A stretch of 64,000 nucleotides of DNA, taken from the NCBI GenBank assembly GCA_963971425.1, contig OZ020520.1, positions 6,242,553 to 6,306,552 on the forward strand, written 5' to 3'. The translations under genes were made by a program, and so were the position numbers. Shown in pieces: positions 45,384 through 56,472 of this stretch (position 1 is its first letter; the number at the start of each line of letters is the position of its first letter). The DNA is from Bryoerythrophyllum caledonicum. Its lineage: Eukaryota; Streptophyta; Bryopsida; Pottiales; Pottiaceae. The notes below the pieces were generated by a model, which saw only the letters and a program-made list of their open reading frames with translations, made no database searches and was not told the origin of the DNA.

Positions 45384-45732
45384 TTTGCATGTACAAAGTT
45401 TTGCACAAGAGTACCACTGTCACCGCATAAAACCACAATGTACCAAAGTATATGCCTCCCAATTGGATATTCAATAGACACGTAATTTCACTTTCTAGCA
45501 CCAAACGTGGTTGCCTATGACTCGCAACCCATCCCCAAGTTGGAACACATAACCTTTCTTTCATACATAACAAGTACCAAAGATTGATTGAAAAGTGAGT
45601 ATTCGGTCATGAATGCTTTGTGACAATTGCACATATATTTATTCACATTTCCTCACATAAGATAGTCAAGGTTCATCACATCATGTACATGATATTCACA
45701 AATACGAAGAGGTGAGTGTGACGGGCCAGGCA

Positions 45733-46455
45733 TCATCGTTTCACGGCACAGCTCTTACTGATCATCGTGGTTCCATTCAGGACCCGACCAGGCGCCATGA
45801 GACTCACGAAGCACGTCAACCGAACGCCCTGAAACGGATGCAGCGACTCGAGCATCCCGTGGATTCTCCTCACCTTCGCGTTCATCACCACCTGAAAGGT
45901 AACGTTACCCCGCTGCACGTCGCCCTGCAATGCCGCACCGGCCAAAACCACGCGCTTCGCAGCCCTAATCTGGGCTGAAACAACAGTGTCGTTCATGCGA
46001 GGTTGGTAGAACGGCGGGAGCTCCGCCTGCCCGATCTCGTCCCCGGCGTAGAGCGCGCGCACGGTGATCCCTTTGATGTCGAACCCGGCCTTCTTGTTCG
46101 GGTTTCCGAATGCCACCGCGAGGTTCATGACCACATCGAGCTCGTACCGGCTAGTTTCGGTGACGTGGGTTACGTTGACGATGGTGAGGCTTGCGTTGGT
46201 GAGGTCATAGTTGCCTTGCTTCGGTTGCAGTTCGAGCCAGTGGACCAAGATAACGACGCCGAGAGTCAGGAGGATCAGGAGCAGGAAAGTGCAGCAGCCG
46301 ATGATGGTCACGCGGCGGCGGCGATAACGGCGGCCGGTGTAAGTTGCTGGCGGTGGAAGCGTGGCGCTCTTGTCCTCTTTCATCGTCGTGTATGGGTGCA
46401 CATTCTCTGGAAGCGTTGGTGCAGCATCTCCTGCTGTTGCCTTCGATGCATCCAT
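45733..46455 (-). CDS. LEA_2 / NDR1-HIN1-like membrane protein
   Basis: An intact single-exon gene of 240 residues. An N-terminal cytosolic tail of about 48 residues ends in RRYRRRR. One membrane span follows (about 49-71, IIGCCTFLLLILLTLGVVIL), then an LEA_2-type beta-rich domain (about 85-220) with NASLTIVNVTHVTETSRYEL, NLAVAFGNPNKKAGFDIKGI and a VVMNAKVRRIHGML strand. This layout is that of the NDR1/HIN1-like (NHL) family, which anchors at the plasma membrane and is linked to defence or stress. The ATG at 46455 gives the full tail. There is no sign of damage. The base composition matches the GC-rich CSLD island. Confidence 0.85.
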   Translation of the reverse strand: MDASKATAGDAAPTLPENVHPYTTMKEDKSATLPPPATYTGRRYRRRRVTIIGCCTFLLLILLTLGVVILVHWLELQPKQGNYDLTNASLTIVNVTHVTETSRYELDVVMNLAVAFGNPNKKAGFDIKGITVRALYAGDEIGQAELPPFYQPRMNDTVVSAQIRAAKRVVLAGAALQGDVQRGNVTFQVVMNAKVRRIHGMLESLHPFQGVRLTCFVSLMAPGRVLNGTTMISKSCAVKR

Positions 46456-47136
46456 TGTCGCCTTAAACTGTCACAATTCTCAACGTTCCACAGTACTGAT
46501 CAGTCTAGATATCCCGAAACCATGAAGCAGTAATCAAACTTCTCAAGCAAACACAACCAGCGCCACTACTATAATGACCAGGCCATGAATTAGTTGGACC
46601 AACTTCTCAACTCACAGCAACCACCGAAACCATCATTCTAAAATATCTTGCCCGAAGCCATATCTGAAGTATAATCCAATTCCCTCAACTAAAAACTACC
46701 ACTGTCATGAATCTCTGCCGACACTTACGATTGGACGAGGTCTGAAATCTCAAAGTTGTAAGGAAAGAAGTGATGGTGAGAACCGATGATCGATCTCTTG
46801 GTCAGGTGGCCTCAGTGAGCGTTCACAGACTGGTTAATGTATTTGCTAAGAGCTCAGTGCGTCCGGGTCTATATGTGTAGCAAGTTTGGTCGACGTGAGT
46901 GTTTTGTCGGCCTTGCAATTTGGTTCAGTCGGACGGTATTGGGTGCGATCGACGCAATCGTGACTGAAAATATATCATAATTGTCTGTCAAGGGCTGGTG
47001 AAAGGCCGCTAGGGTAATATTCAAGCATATTTGACCAGATTCAGAAGTGGTCCTCAATATTTTAGGACATTCGTCTAATTTTATAGAATTTTTGAGTCAA
47101 TGCTAGTCTTTAGGGTCACCCCAAACTACCGAATAC
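46456..47136. other. Upstream region of the LEA_2 gene
   Basis: Probable promoter and leader of the minus-strand LEA_2 gene, with no other gene supported. Confidence 0.35.
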
Positions 47137-47263
47137 TAGTACAAAAGAGTTTTGTATTCTATCACTCTACATTCGACACTTTTACATTATCCGCAAATTT
47201 TCGACGTGAATTTCTGACACCTTTTTCGTCATTTCGCAGTCAAAAACAGCCCTATTTGTACTA
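47137..47263. mobile_element. Small TA-flanked MITE, family C copy 2
   Basis: The left end TAGTACAAAAGAGTTTTG and the right end CAAAAACAGCCCTATTTG followed by TACTA are inverted repeats matching those at 29839-29970. Its right TA is the left TA of the next element. Confidence 0.7.
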
Positions 47264-47767
47264 CTCCGTTCCCTGAATATAGTGTAGACTAGACTATTTG
47301 AAATTTCCTACACTAATTTCATTAAACGCAAATTAAAGTGGTCCACTTCAATTTTCCATCCACATCAAATCATGTCCATTAGAAATAGTGTGGCTTGTCT
47401 CAAAATAAAAGACACGGGAATTGATGTGGATAAGTTTTTACAAGATGTACCCTAAAACCAAAATTATAATATAATAACATAATAATAACATAATAACATA
47501 ATAAAATAATAAAATAATAATATAACAACATAATAAAATAATATAACATAATAATATAATAATAACATAATAATAACATATATGAATAACATAATAACAT
47601 ATATTAATACAATAATAACATATATAATAATAACATATTAATACTATATTGATAACCAAAATTGATGTGGTCCACATCAATTTTCATCCAAAACTAGAAT
47701 TGATGTGGTCCACCTCAATTTTCATCCACATACCTATACCTCCACACTATATTCAGTGAACGGTGTA
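47262..47767. mobile_element. Stowaway/mariner-like MITE
   Basis: The left end is TACTCCGTTCCCTGAATATA and the right end, reverse complemented, is TACACCGTTCACTGAATATA, with TA at both junctions. The CTCCGTTCC start is like the ends of plant mariner-derived (Stowaway) MITEs. Internal copies of AATTGATGTGGTCCAC occur near the right side. The middle (47460-47645) is an AAT/AATAACAT-rich low-complexity run. Confidence 0.8.
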
Positions 47768-49299
47768 GTGTATGTAGACAGCCGTAAATCTTGATTAATG
47801 ATAATCCTTCAACATGTTCAAAATTTTATTTCGGCGGCATTGCACAAACTTTGGCAGTAAGAAAAACTCTTGACTATAATATGAAGTATGGGCATTGTTG
47901 GCCGCATGCAAAAGTTCCAGAATTTTCAGTTACTAATTGAAGGTCCATGTCTGGAGGAATTTAGTGGAAACTTGTGAAGGAGGTTTGGGTGGATTCAGCC
48001 GATCGCAAATTCCAGGAAAGAAATCATAACCAAACTTATATCTCTTCCTGAAATAATCTTCTTGCAGAGCAAGTCTAGTATCCAGTGCCGACTGTCACAC
48101 CACTTCTAAAGGTAGTTCGGATTCTATTTCTAGTCAGTTCTTAGTCTGCATGCCCACAAGAGGTTGACAGTGTGAATAAGATAAAAACCCCCATAACCGA
48201 CACGTTAAGCAATGTGCATATATGGAGCTGAGAAGAAATATCAATATATTTTTTTATCAGTGATAGCCAATAGAATTACAAATTTTACCCAAGTGATTTC
48301 ATATTTTTTGGATGAATTGTAAATTAGTTATGAATTTTCAAAGAGTATTGCCATGTTTAGCTAATGGCCACCAATAGGTATCCTCAATAAGCACCGGCCA
48401 AAATGTAAGGCTCCCTGACTAAGAACAAACCTTCGTTTGGAACTAAATGGGTGGTAATGGAATGGAAGTGGGTTGAATATACCCAATTTTTTAGGTCTTG
48501 GTTATAGGTTTTGGTTGGTTACTAGAGGGTGACCTTGAAGTGTCTATATGATCCCCAAGCCTATGTCTGTAGGAGACACATTAGCCATATGGAACTATTC
48601 CCTCTTGAACGTGGAATATGAGTACACTTCAGCTCTTTCTCCATTTGGTGGATGTAGAGGCAAACAGAAACTAACAAATAACTCAAGGATAGGTTTTCTT
48701 TCTTTTCGTATTAACCCTTACGCGTTAGAACAATGTACCCTACTGGTGGCAATAGTATTCTACATGTATGGTGTTGTATTTGAAAATAATAAGGTTCAAA
48801 TATTAAAATGCAGATCTGAATTAGACACTATGTTGCCCTCGTCCATTTCACTCTTACATCGCTCTTTTACAAACACAATGTATACTCTTTCCGTATTCTC
48901 AACCTTGATTGCAAATAAAATCCTACATACATCCTATATACATATGAAGGAACTACTAGTAGGTAAACATAAAACTTTGAATTGAAACATTATCATTTAA
49001 TGAATATGTCAATAATCATCAAGGGATTATAATTACTAAATTACTGGAAATAAATATTGTATTTTAGAAATTTGATTTCAAAATATCATTTTTTAGATGC
49101 ATAATTTATTTATATATTTTGATTGATTATTAGATAGAAGGTGCAAAGGTTGCTACAAAGCCAAAAGTTTATCAACTATATACAAAAATGAATAAAATAA
49201 TAAATTTAAAATCTTTATTGAAAAATTGCACTTTATGCTAGAATTTTTTTATAAATGCATATAGAATACAATGGGGTGACATTCATATTGGCGCTTTTG
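47768..49299. other. AT-rich stretch without a supported gene
   Basis: One plus-strand frame (48548-48985) begins with a phrase (GGAACTATTCCCTCTTGAAC) weakly like the LTR-type sequence at 25796, so it may be a decayed retroelement piece. Nothing else is recognised. Confidence 0.3.
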
Positions 49300-49490
49300 C
49301 AATTCTAGGATAGTGTCTACTCTGCTGCCAACTTTGATGCCCTTTTGAGGGCTGAAAATTTGTTAGTTTACCATGACATTTTTGAAACAAAATCACATCT
49401 ATGTCGAAAACATGTATGCCAAATTTCAACGCGAGGAGATGAATACAAAAAAAGATATTCTATATCTACCAACATTGGGTAGCTCAGTAG
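49300..49490 (+). repeat. Dispersed repeat family A, copy 2
   Basis: Matches the reverse complement of 1-190 and also 62590-62760 (GCTGCCAACTTTGATGCCCT, TTTACCATGA, CATCTATGTCGAAAACATGT, ATCTACCAACAT). Confidence 0.7.
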
Positions 49491-49499
49491 CTGGGACAA

Positions 49500-49570
49500 A
49501 AGTATCACAGTTGCCAGGAATGCTATCTTGTGAGCGGTGAGCGGCGAGCAGCGAGCGGCGAGCACTCATT
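49500..49570 (-). repeat. Dispersed GCTC-block repeat, copy 4
   Basis: On the minus strand it reads TGCTCGCCGCTCGCTGCTCG, CCGCTCACCGCTCACAAGAT, AGCATTC and GGCAACTGTGATAC. It closely matches 62345-62415 on the plus strand. Confidence 0.75.
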
Positions 49571-49934
49571 TTTAGTGTTTCATTTGCAACAAAAAATTTC
49601 AAAATTTGAAAGGGACACCTAAGACCTTAGGTTATATATACATTTTTTGGACATGAAAAAAATACATGTAAAACATACAATAATTAGAGTTTTGGAGAGA
49701 TGGAAATCTGACTTGTTGAAGTTTAAATTGCAACAATTCTTCTAAAAAATGAGGGAAAATGCCTATGGCCGTGTGTTTAGTTTGGGGTACATGAACATGT
49801 TTTTACAAAACTAAATACATAGATAGAGAGAAAAAATATACACCTATGGAAATATGAGAGTGGTTAGTCCGTTTAGTTCATAATTATTCTACGATGGACT
49901 GTCTAGAATTTTTTGAAAAGTTAATAGGGTTTAA

Positions 49935-50060
49935 GATAGATGATACCCATCTGATGCGAAGCTTACACCCTTATAATTCAAAGGTAATATCCATGTGATA
50001 CCTAGGTGACACCGATTGAGTCCAAACTACTTTGAATTGGAAAAATAAAATATGAAGAAA
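49935..50060 (+). repeat. Dispersed repeat E, copy 2
   Basis: Shares with 37093-37240 the ordered phrases GATACCCAT, ATATCCATGTGATACCTAGG, GAGTCCAAACTACT and GAATTGGAAAAATAAAATAT. Confidence 0.65.
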
Positions 50061-50277
50061 ATGCATGTAGTTAAATACATGTAGACAGATGTTGTAGACA
50101 TTGTATGGATCGAATAATAAACAAAACAAGAGTAACGACTTGGTAATTACGTTGGAGTTTTGGATTGTAGAAGGTTGTGGAAACCCCAAATAAGACACAG
50201 TAGATTGACAATTGTAATGAAACTGTCAAGAAACCAAACCCATGATGAAAAAGAAAACAACTACCAAAGTAGAGAGA

Positions 50278-53200
50278 TCAAGATTCCTCTACGGAACAGT
50301 CATCCGAGCTATCCTCCTGGATACGAGGCGAACTACTATCCGATCCACTAGCGGCCGCCTCTCCATCTATGAACTGCTCTGCGGCAGACCTACATCGGGC
50401 TACTCTTGAGACACGTAAAGGAGATCGAAGTGCAGCCATCGCATCTGCAATACCTCTATCCCAAGGATTCATGTGAAATGAGCGCGGCGGACTCTTCACC
50501 TCCATCGATAAACGTAATAGCACCCCCGACCGAGTGTTTGATGGAACGGCCATCAACGATGTCGTCCGACTGCATAAAAAATGTGTCATTTCATTATTAA
50601 CTCAAAATATAATTAAACATTGTATACTAGTAAACATAATCTTTTATCAAAGGCACTCAACTTACTTACAAGTTCTCTTCCGAGCGGTCTTCACCTCCGG
50701 CTCGTCGTCATCAAGCTCCAATGGACGCTTGCGAGAGTTTTCTTGCACTGGCAGCGCTACTTCGGACTCCACCTCTGAACTGCAAGGAATCAAAGGCCGG
50801 AGGACCTCTTCTACCAAATCCGAGTCCTCCTCTAATGCCACGATGTGGCCCTTGAGGGCCATGCAAACCTTGATAGATGCTCCTGTACGACACAAAGTTT
50901 GAAATTGATAATTGCATTGAAAGAAAAGACAAATTTCATTGAATTGAAAGTAGTAAGAAAACAAATCGGTTGATGCTGTCAGGTCGAGGACGATGTCATT
51001 CTCCTCAGTGCAAAGGTCAATAAGAGCCTCCATGAGATTGGAAGACTTCTCCCGTGCTCCTCGCCATGGCTGGCTACTGGAACCTCTCATCGTCAGCGTC
51101 TCTTGTGTGATCAGATTGGTCAAATGACCATCTGAAGACAATTGGATCCCCTCCAACAACAATTCCATTTTGCCATTAAAAGAAAAAGGGATTGCTGGAT
51201 CAAACTTCCTTACATAGTACTTCACCATGAAGCATTTGTGAGTGCGCCCGGGGTATCCTTCGCGCGAGAGAGACAAACCGTTAATGGCGAACCACTTTGT
51301 CTCCTCACGAAAGTCTGCCCACTCTGCCCAAGCATGAAGTTCATTCGATATGAACTTTGAGTCTGGGTAGAACACGATGAGTGGCGCCCCATCGCGAAGC
51401 AATGCCTCATCCATCTCAAAACACCTGTGAATCCATGGAGATTCGTTCCTACCACTGCTAGACAGTTGGGTTGGAAGTTTGTTCCAAACCGGCACGTCAA
51501 TGCCGCCCTCAATTCCAGGGACTGGCAAATTCTCTGGGACGTCGAATAGAACCACGTCCACCAAACCGTCAGAGCAATCACTCCCATGATGGCGCCGCAT
51601 CCGCGATCCAAAATGCGTCTTCATGAATTGGCGAATCTCATACCAAATTGGAGGGAGGTCATCCTCTTCAGCGATATTGTCAAAGAGGGTCATAATGCTA
51701 AGAGCACTCTGACAGAATACCTCCACTCCAACAACAGACTCGACATCCTCCACCACCGGAATGGAGTAGATAGTCTGCGAAGGCTTCGCGACAAAAGTGG
51801 AAGGCCGACAACTAGCTGAAGGGGAAATGCCGGTCATTGTCGCCATCGCAGCAGGGCGAGTAAACGCTACAACCCCCCCAAGCTCAGCAATTAGCTTCTC
51901 AGGCCCATCCCTCGCCACCAACGCCATCAACTCCTTGTTTCTCTCTTTGGTCTCCTTCTTCAGTGCCTTCGCGGTCTCTCTCTCCACCCTCATCGCCTCC
52001 TTTTCTGCCGCCTTGACCGCCGCCATGGCCGCCCTCTCCGCAACCTTTGCCTTCTCTTGCTCTAAGAGTGTTGCGTCGACCGTGGGAGTCACTACAGTGA
52101 CGGACGAAGGAAGCATGTTGCCATCTCCTGAAGTGGCAGCTATAGAATCGCAATCCCTACGAAGCTGAATTTCCTCTCCCGGGGTAGGATCGGCATCCGT
52201 CAACTCCAAGAACCAAGGACACTGTACCAAGTGGTGACGAGAGAAGCGTCGCCTCTGCTGCTCGGTGAAAATGCAATCTGCAGAAGTAGGGTCCGTCCAT
52301 ACCTTGAAGTGGATTGGCAATTGACCCGGCTGCAACGCTCCTTTTGCAACGAGTTCCCTCCAGAAGTATCGAAGTACTGCCCGCTTCATGGTCTTCTCAC
52401 AACCCTCCTGCTTCAGAAACTCCTCTGACTTCGAGAACACGCCCTTCCTCCCAACATGGTCCTTGAAAGCCTTAGTCCACAACATAATGCTCCAAGCCTC
52501 CATCCAAGAACCAATATCTTCAATGGGATTGGGAAGCCCCTCTTTCTTCGGAACAACCTTGTCTTCTTCGAGGATCTCAGAAAATTTCTTTCCAGTTTCC
52601 TCCTCCAACTACCACATACAATAAAAATATAAGTGTGCAAGATATATTGAGCTAAATGATTGAAAATCAATACAAAATAGGCATTAGAAGAACTCACTCC
52701 AGCCCAAAATGCAACTGTATCAATCCATCCCCGAAGGCTTGTGTCTGAAGCCGGCGATTTTGGAAAGTTGTACTCCGCCCTACTGTGCTTGCTCATATTC
52801 CACCACTTACACCAGCGCCCCTTGAACCTCCCAGCCACTTTAGCGGTGCAAAAGAGTTGGAGCTTCTCAAGTGTCATCTCTCGCTTAGTTTGGTAAATAT
52901 CAAAATGATGCATAACCTGAAGCGCTTATAGACAATAAATTTGTCAAATACTAATAGACAATAAATGAAAGTATATGAAGAAGGAAAATACAATCAAATA
53001 CAAAATCAGACTTGCAATTAACACACCTCTGTGAAAAACTCTTCGCCGTTTGTTGGATTTGCGATCGCCAACATCCTGGTGAAGGTCGCCAACATCCTCG
53101 TGAAGGTAGTCTGACACGCCGTTTTCTTCTTCTGCACAACCTCAGTGCAAAGTTTTACCAACTCAGCTGGACTACCAACACGATCAACTCCAACGCCAAT

Positions 53201-54321
53201 TACGAGGCCATCCTTGAAATTTCTGATACACTCCTCCTGGGTGGCAATAATCTCACGCTGAAAAAACCAATGACAACAATTAATAGAAATAAGAGAAAAA
53301 CATATTCTGAAATATGATTGAAAGGCAATCGAATTATAGGCTTGTATCGAATATGTACCTCAAACATGAGTTTCAAGAATGCATCATAGGTCATGTGATA
53401 CCACTTCTTCATTGCCATCCTCCCCCACTTGTGAACGCTTGCCTCGTAATCGTCATCGCTAATCAAGCCCTTGAGCTGGTCAAAGTCCAACAATCCAAAA
53501 TGTTGGATCCCCTTCAACTCGTGTGATATGTGTTGGGTTACATGATCTGCCTCCTTTTGCCTAGAAAATATATAACCACTAATTAGCATCTTAAGTGTAG
53601 ATAATCCCACCAAAATATTCAATATGAACATGACATCAATGACAATGCGCAATTGAGATTAAAACATGATATAGTGGTTAGTAGATACTACTTACTTGTT
53701 CAGATCTGTCATAGCATTCAGTAGAATATGACGGTTTGCCAACGATGGCTCCAAAACAACCGCCCTCACTGGCGAATGATAGATGAAGTCGGTAGAGTGC
53801 ATCTAGGAGATCAACTCCATCCATGCAATATGGCGGTGGTTTCCATCCCAGACAAAGAAATACTTGTCGGAGAACGCCTGCAACTCTGGCCGACTCTGCA
53901 ACATCGCCTCAAATTTCTTATCCTCCTCCAACCATAGTGCAGACCACTTCGCACGCTCCGAGGGAAGCACCACCTGTTCCACTAATGAGAACTTCTTGAC
54001 CGCCACGTAGAAGCAGGCAGAGCTGGGTCGATATCCCTTCACAAACTCCGCCTTCAACTTCTCCACGTCGGTCCTCAAAGGAAGTCGCACCTCTGTCATG
54101 GGGATCATGCGGCAAAGGGGAATGAGGAGCTCCTCACTTGAAGGATAAATCGAGGTCCAAAGAACCTCGGAAGCTGTCCCCCTGATGGACTTTCGCAACG
54201 CTTGCTCGGTCGATTCCATTCTTGACTCGGCCTCCAAATCAATCACCGGATGCTCCACCACTTGAATTTCAATGTCCATGCCATCACCCATGGACATAAA
54301 GCCGTGCTCAACATCTACCAT
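50278..54321 (-). CDS. Methyltransferase-like transposon gene, copy 2 (near complete)
   Basis: Exons that join in frame are 54321-53696, 53560-53359, 53257-53027, 52916-52698, 52608-50666 and 50569-50278, all with GT-AG introns, for 1171 codons including the stop. The single defect is a TAG at 53805-53803. In order: a helical N-terminus, a TFTRMLA-TFTRMLA duplication in exon 3, a helical domain shared with copies 1 and 3, a Lys/Glu/Ala coiled coil (about 600-660), and a PF01555-like domain with VVLFDVPENLPVPG near residue 778 (DPPY position), PWRGAREK, IVLDLTAST near 964 and IVALEED. The beta-class order (motif IV before motif I) is kept, but DPPY is reduced to DVPE. A putative intron at 50966-50883 is read through in frame because its donor is AT. 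The tail is acidic/Ser-rich. Probably nuclear. Confidence 0.8.
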
Positions 54322-54354
54322 CTAAAACAAGGTAACGCACAAATTTACAGGGTC

Positions 54355-55480
54355 ACATTTTAACTCTAAAATATTTTGAAATTTTCAAGCAACAAGCACA
54401 CGAACATCATGAGCTTAGGTTCCTCACTCTAAGACCAGCTCGAATCAAGGCACAAACATATAAAGCATGACCTTGCAACATGAGATGAAAATAAGAAACC
54501 AAAAATGAAACAAAAATTAGCAAAGAAAGAAAAAAAAACATATGACTAAACCTACCCTCGGATCTGAGGGTCCAATTTACACTCCTACAAATTATGAAAT
54601 TCAAAAGCAGTATGCACACGAGCATGGCAAGCTTAGGCTCCTCACTCTAACTCCGGCTTGAATCAAGACACAAACATATTGAGCATGACCAAGCAACAAG
54701 AGATGAAAATAAGAAACCAAAAATGAAGCAGAAATTAGCAAGGAAAAGAAAAGAAAATCAGATCACTGAACCTATCCTCGGATCCGAGGGTCGCATTTAC
54801 AGTCACAAAAATTCTAAAATTCACAAGCAATATGCACACGAGCATGGCAAGCTTAGGCTCCTCACTCTTACACCAGTTATAATCAAGACACAAACATATT
54901 GAGCATGACCAAGCAACAAGAGATGAAAATAAGAAACCGAAAATGAAACAGAAATTAGCAAGGAAAAGAAAAGAAAATCAGATCATTGAACCTACCCTCG
55001 GATCCGAGGGTCGCATTCATAGTCACAAAAATTCTGAAATTCAGTTTGAAGTATGCACACGAGAAGAAAAAAAACTAACATGAAAATAGGAATTGGGCAA
55101 GGAGGAAAACAGAAGTTCGGAGGACTGAACCTACCCTCGGATCCGAGGGTCTAATTTTCACTCTCAGAAATTCTGAAATTCAGTTTGAAGTATGCACACG
55201 AGAAGAAAAAAAACTAACATGAAAACAGGAATTGGGCACGGAGGAAATCAGAAATTTGGAGGACTGAACCTACCCTCGGATCCGAGGGTCTAATTTTCAC
55301 TCACAGAAATTCTGAAATTTAGTTTGAAGTATGCACACGAGAAGAAAAAAAACTAATATGCAAACAGGAATTCGGCAAGGAGGAAAACAGAAATTTGGAG
55401 GACTTAACCTACCCTCGGATCTGAGGGTCATATTTTCACTCACAGGAATTCTGAAATTTAAAAGCAGCATGCACACGAGT
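54355..55480. repeat. Six-unit array bearing the palindrome ACCCTCGGATCCGAGGGT
   Basis: The palindrome (perfect in several units; ATCTGAGGGT or TATCCTCGG variants in others) occurs at about 54556, 54776, 54996, 55135, 55274 and 55413. Spacing is 220, 220, 139, 139 and 139 bp. Units also share CACACGAGCATGGCAAGCTT, AAGAAACC and AGGAATTGGGCAAGGAGG. The long and short units differ by an internal segment of about 80 bp. It lies just upstream of exon 1 of the methyltransferase-like gene. Confidence 0.9.
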
Positions 55481-55538
55481 ATTAAGTGGGTGCGTATCGA
55501 CTAATTCTAATGCGCCGTTGTGTACAAAAATAACTTAC

Positions 55539-55819
55539 CCTAATGATGCGATATATCCACACTTTCTAACCCTAGTGCAGCATAATGTTTTCAGTGAGAT
55601 GTAAGTGATTGCCGCACATCCTTGTGCGCTCTCAACCATGTAAACGTTACCCACGACCGGAAGCTCTTGTTTAAACAACAATCTAAACCGACGCGCAAAC
55701 ACAGGATGGAGATCAGAGTTTCGAACCTGAACGGATTGCAAGCTTCGGCCGTGTGCAGCTCCTTCCTCGTCCAACGCAGCTCCCTCCGTAACTCTCCGAC
55801 TACCCGCACGCACTGCGCC
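55539..55819 (-). CDS. Exon-like segment upstream of the palindrome array
   Basis: On the minus strand an open segment is bounded by an acceptor (TTGTTCAG) and a strong donor (GG followed by GTAAGTTA). It encodes AVRAGSRRVTEGAALDEEGA, FARRFRLLFKQELPVVGNVY and AAITYISLKTLCCTRVRK. If spliced to the next gene, the array would lie in its intron, but the phase (two bases over) does not match an ATG start at 54321. So an additional exon or a separate gene is needed. The family is unknown. Confidence 0.35.
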
Positions 55820-56472
55820 CTGAACAAGAACCCCCGGAAACCACAAAGTCAAAAATGTGCAACAAAATGAAACAGCCGCGAAACACACGAAGCTCACACA
55901 CATATACCGAATTGGAGTTTCTCCATATATGAAAGCACAAGTCATGCTTTTGCAATTTTTTAGCTTTAACATGTGTCGAAAGCGTCAAGTAAATATTTCC
56001 TCGAATTCTGAAGTCATCATGACATTCCCAAATTGTCGGATACACATAGAAATCCACATGCCCATCCATCCTATTCGACAAAAAATACAACAATTTTCAT
56101 TCATAAATTTCACTAAAATTTACTATATTTAGTAATTTTTTCTCTGCCTCTACAATCCCCCCGGGGAGACGTCGAGACATTTAGGAATTTTCCTACCAAA
56201 ACCAGTGGTGAACCCAATTGACACGTCATAGATGAATGCATCAATAAAATGTATAAAATGCATATATCGGAAGTAGTCTTAAGCAATGTTAATTAAATCT
56301 AATATATATAAGAATGCCATTATATGTAGCGTTTGTTAAGATGGTTTCAATTTCAATAAGTATTAGCTGAATGATTAGAACTTTGATTCAATGCAAAAGT
56401 TAGATGTTTCAGACATACACTACATCTATATTCATGTCCAAAGATTTTACTCTCTAGATAAATCCTGACGAA
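55820..56472. other. AT-rich spacer
   Basis: No gene recognised between the exon-like segment and the small two-exon gene. Confidence 0.3.

Noticed and set aside
47400-47680. Tyr/Ile/Leu-rich minus-strand frames
   Set aside because: These are translations of an AATAACAT-type low-complexity run inside a MITE.
52413-52913. 166-residue minus-strand frame read as one exon
   Set aside because: Only 52916-52698 is coding. The rest reads through the GTGAGT intron into the wrong frame of the next exon.
54355-55480. Regularly spaced palindromes considered as a CRISPR array
   Set aside because: The units are 139-220 bp with similar sequence between the palindromes, not short repeats with unique spacers, and the genome is eukaryotic.
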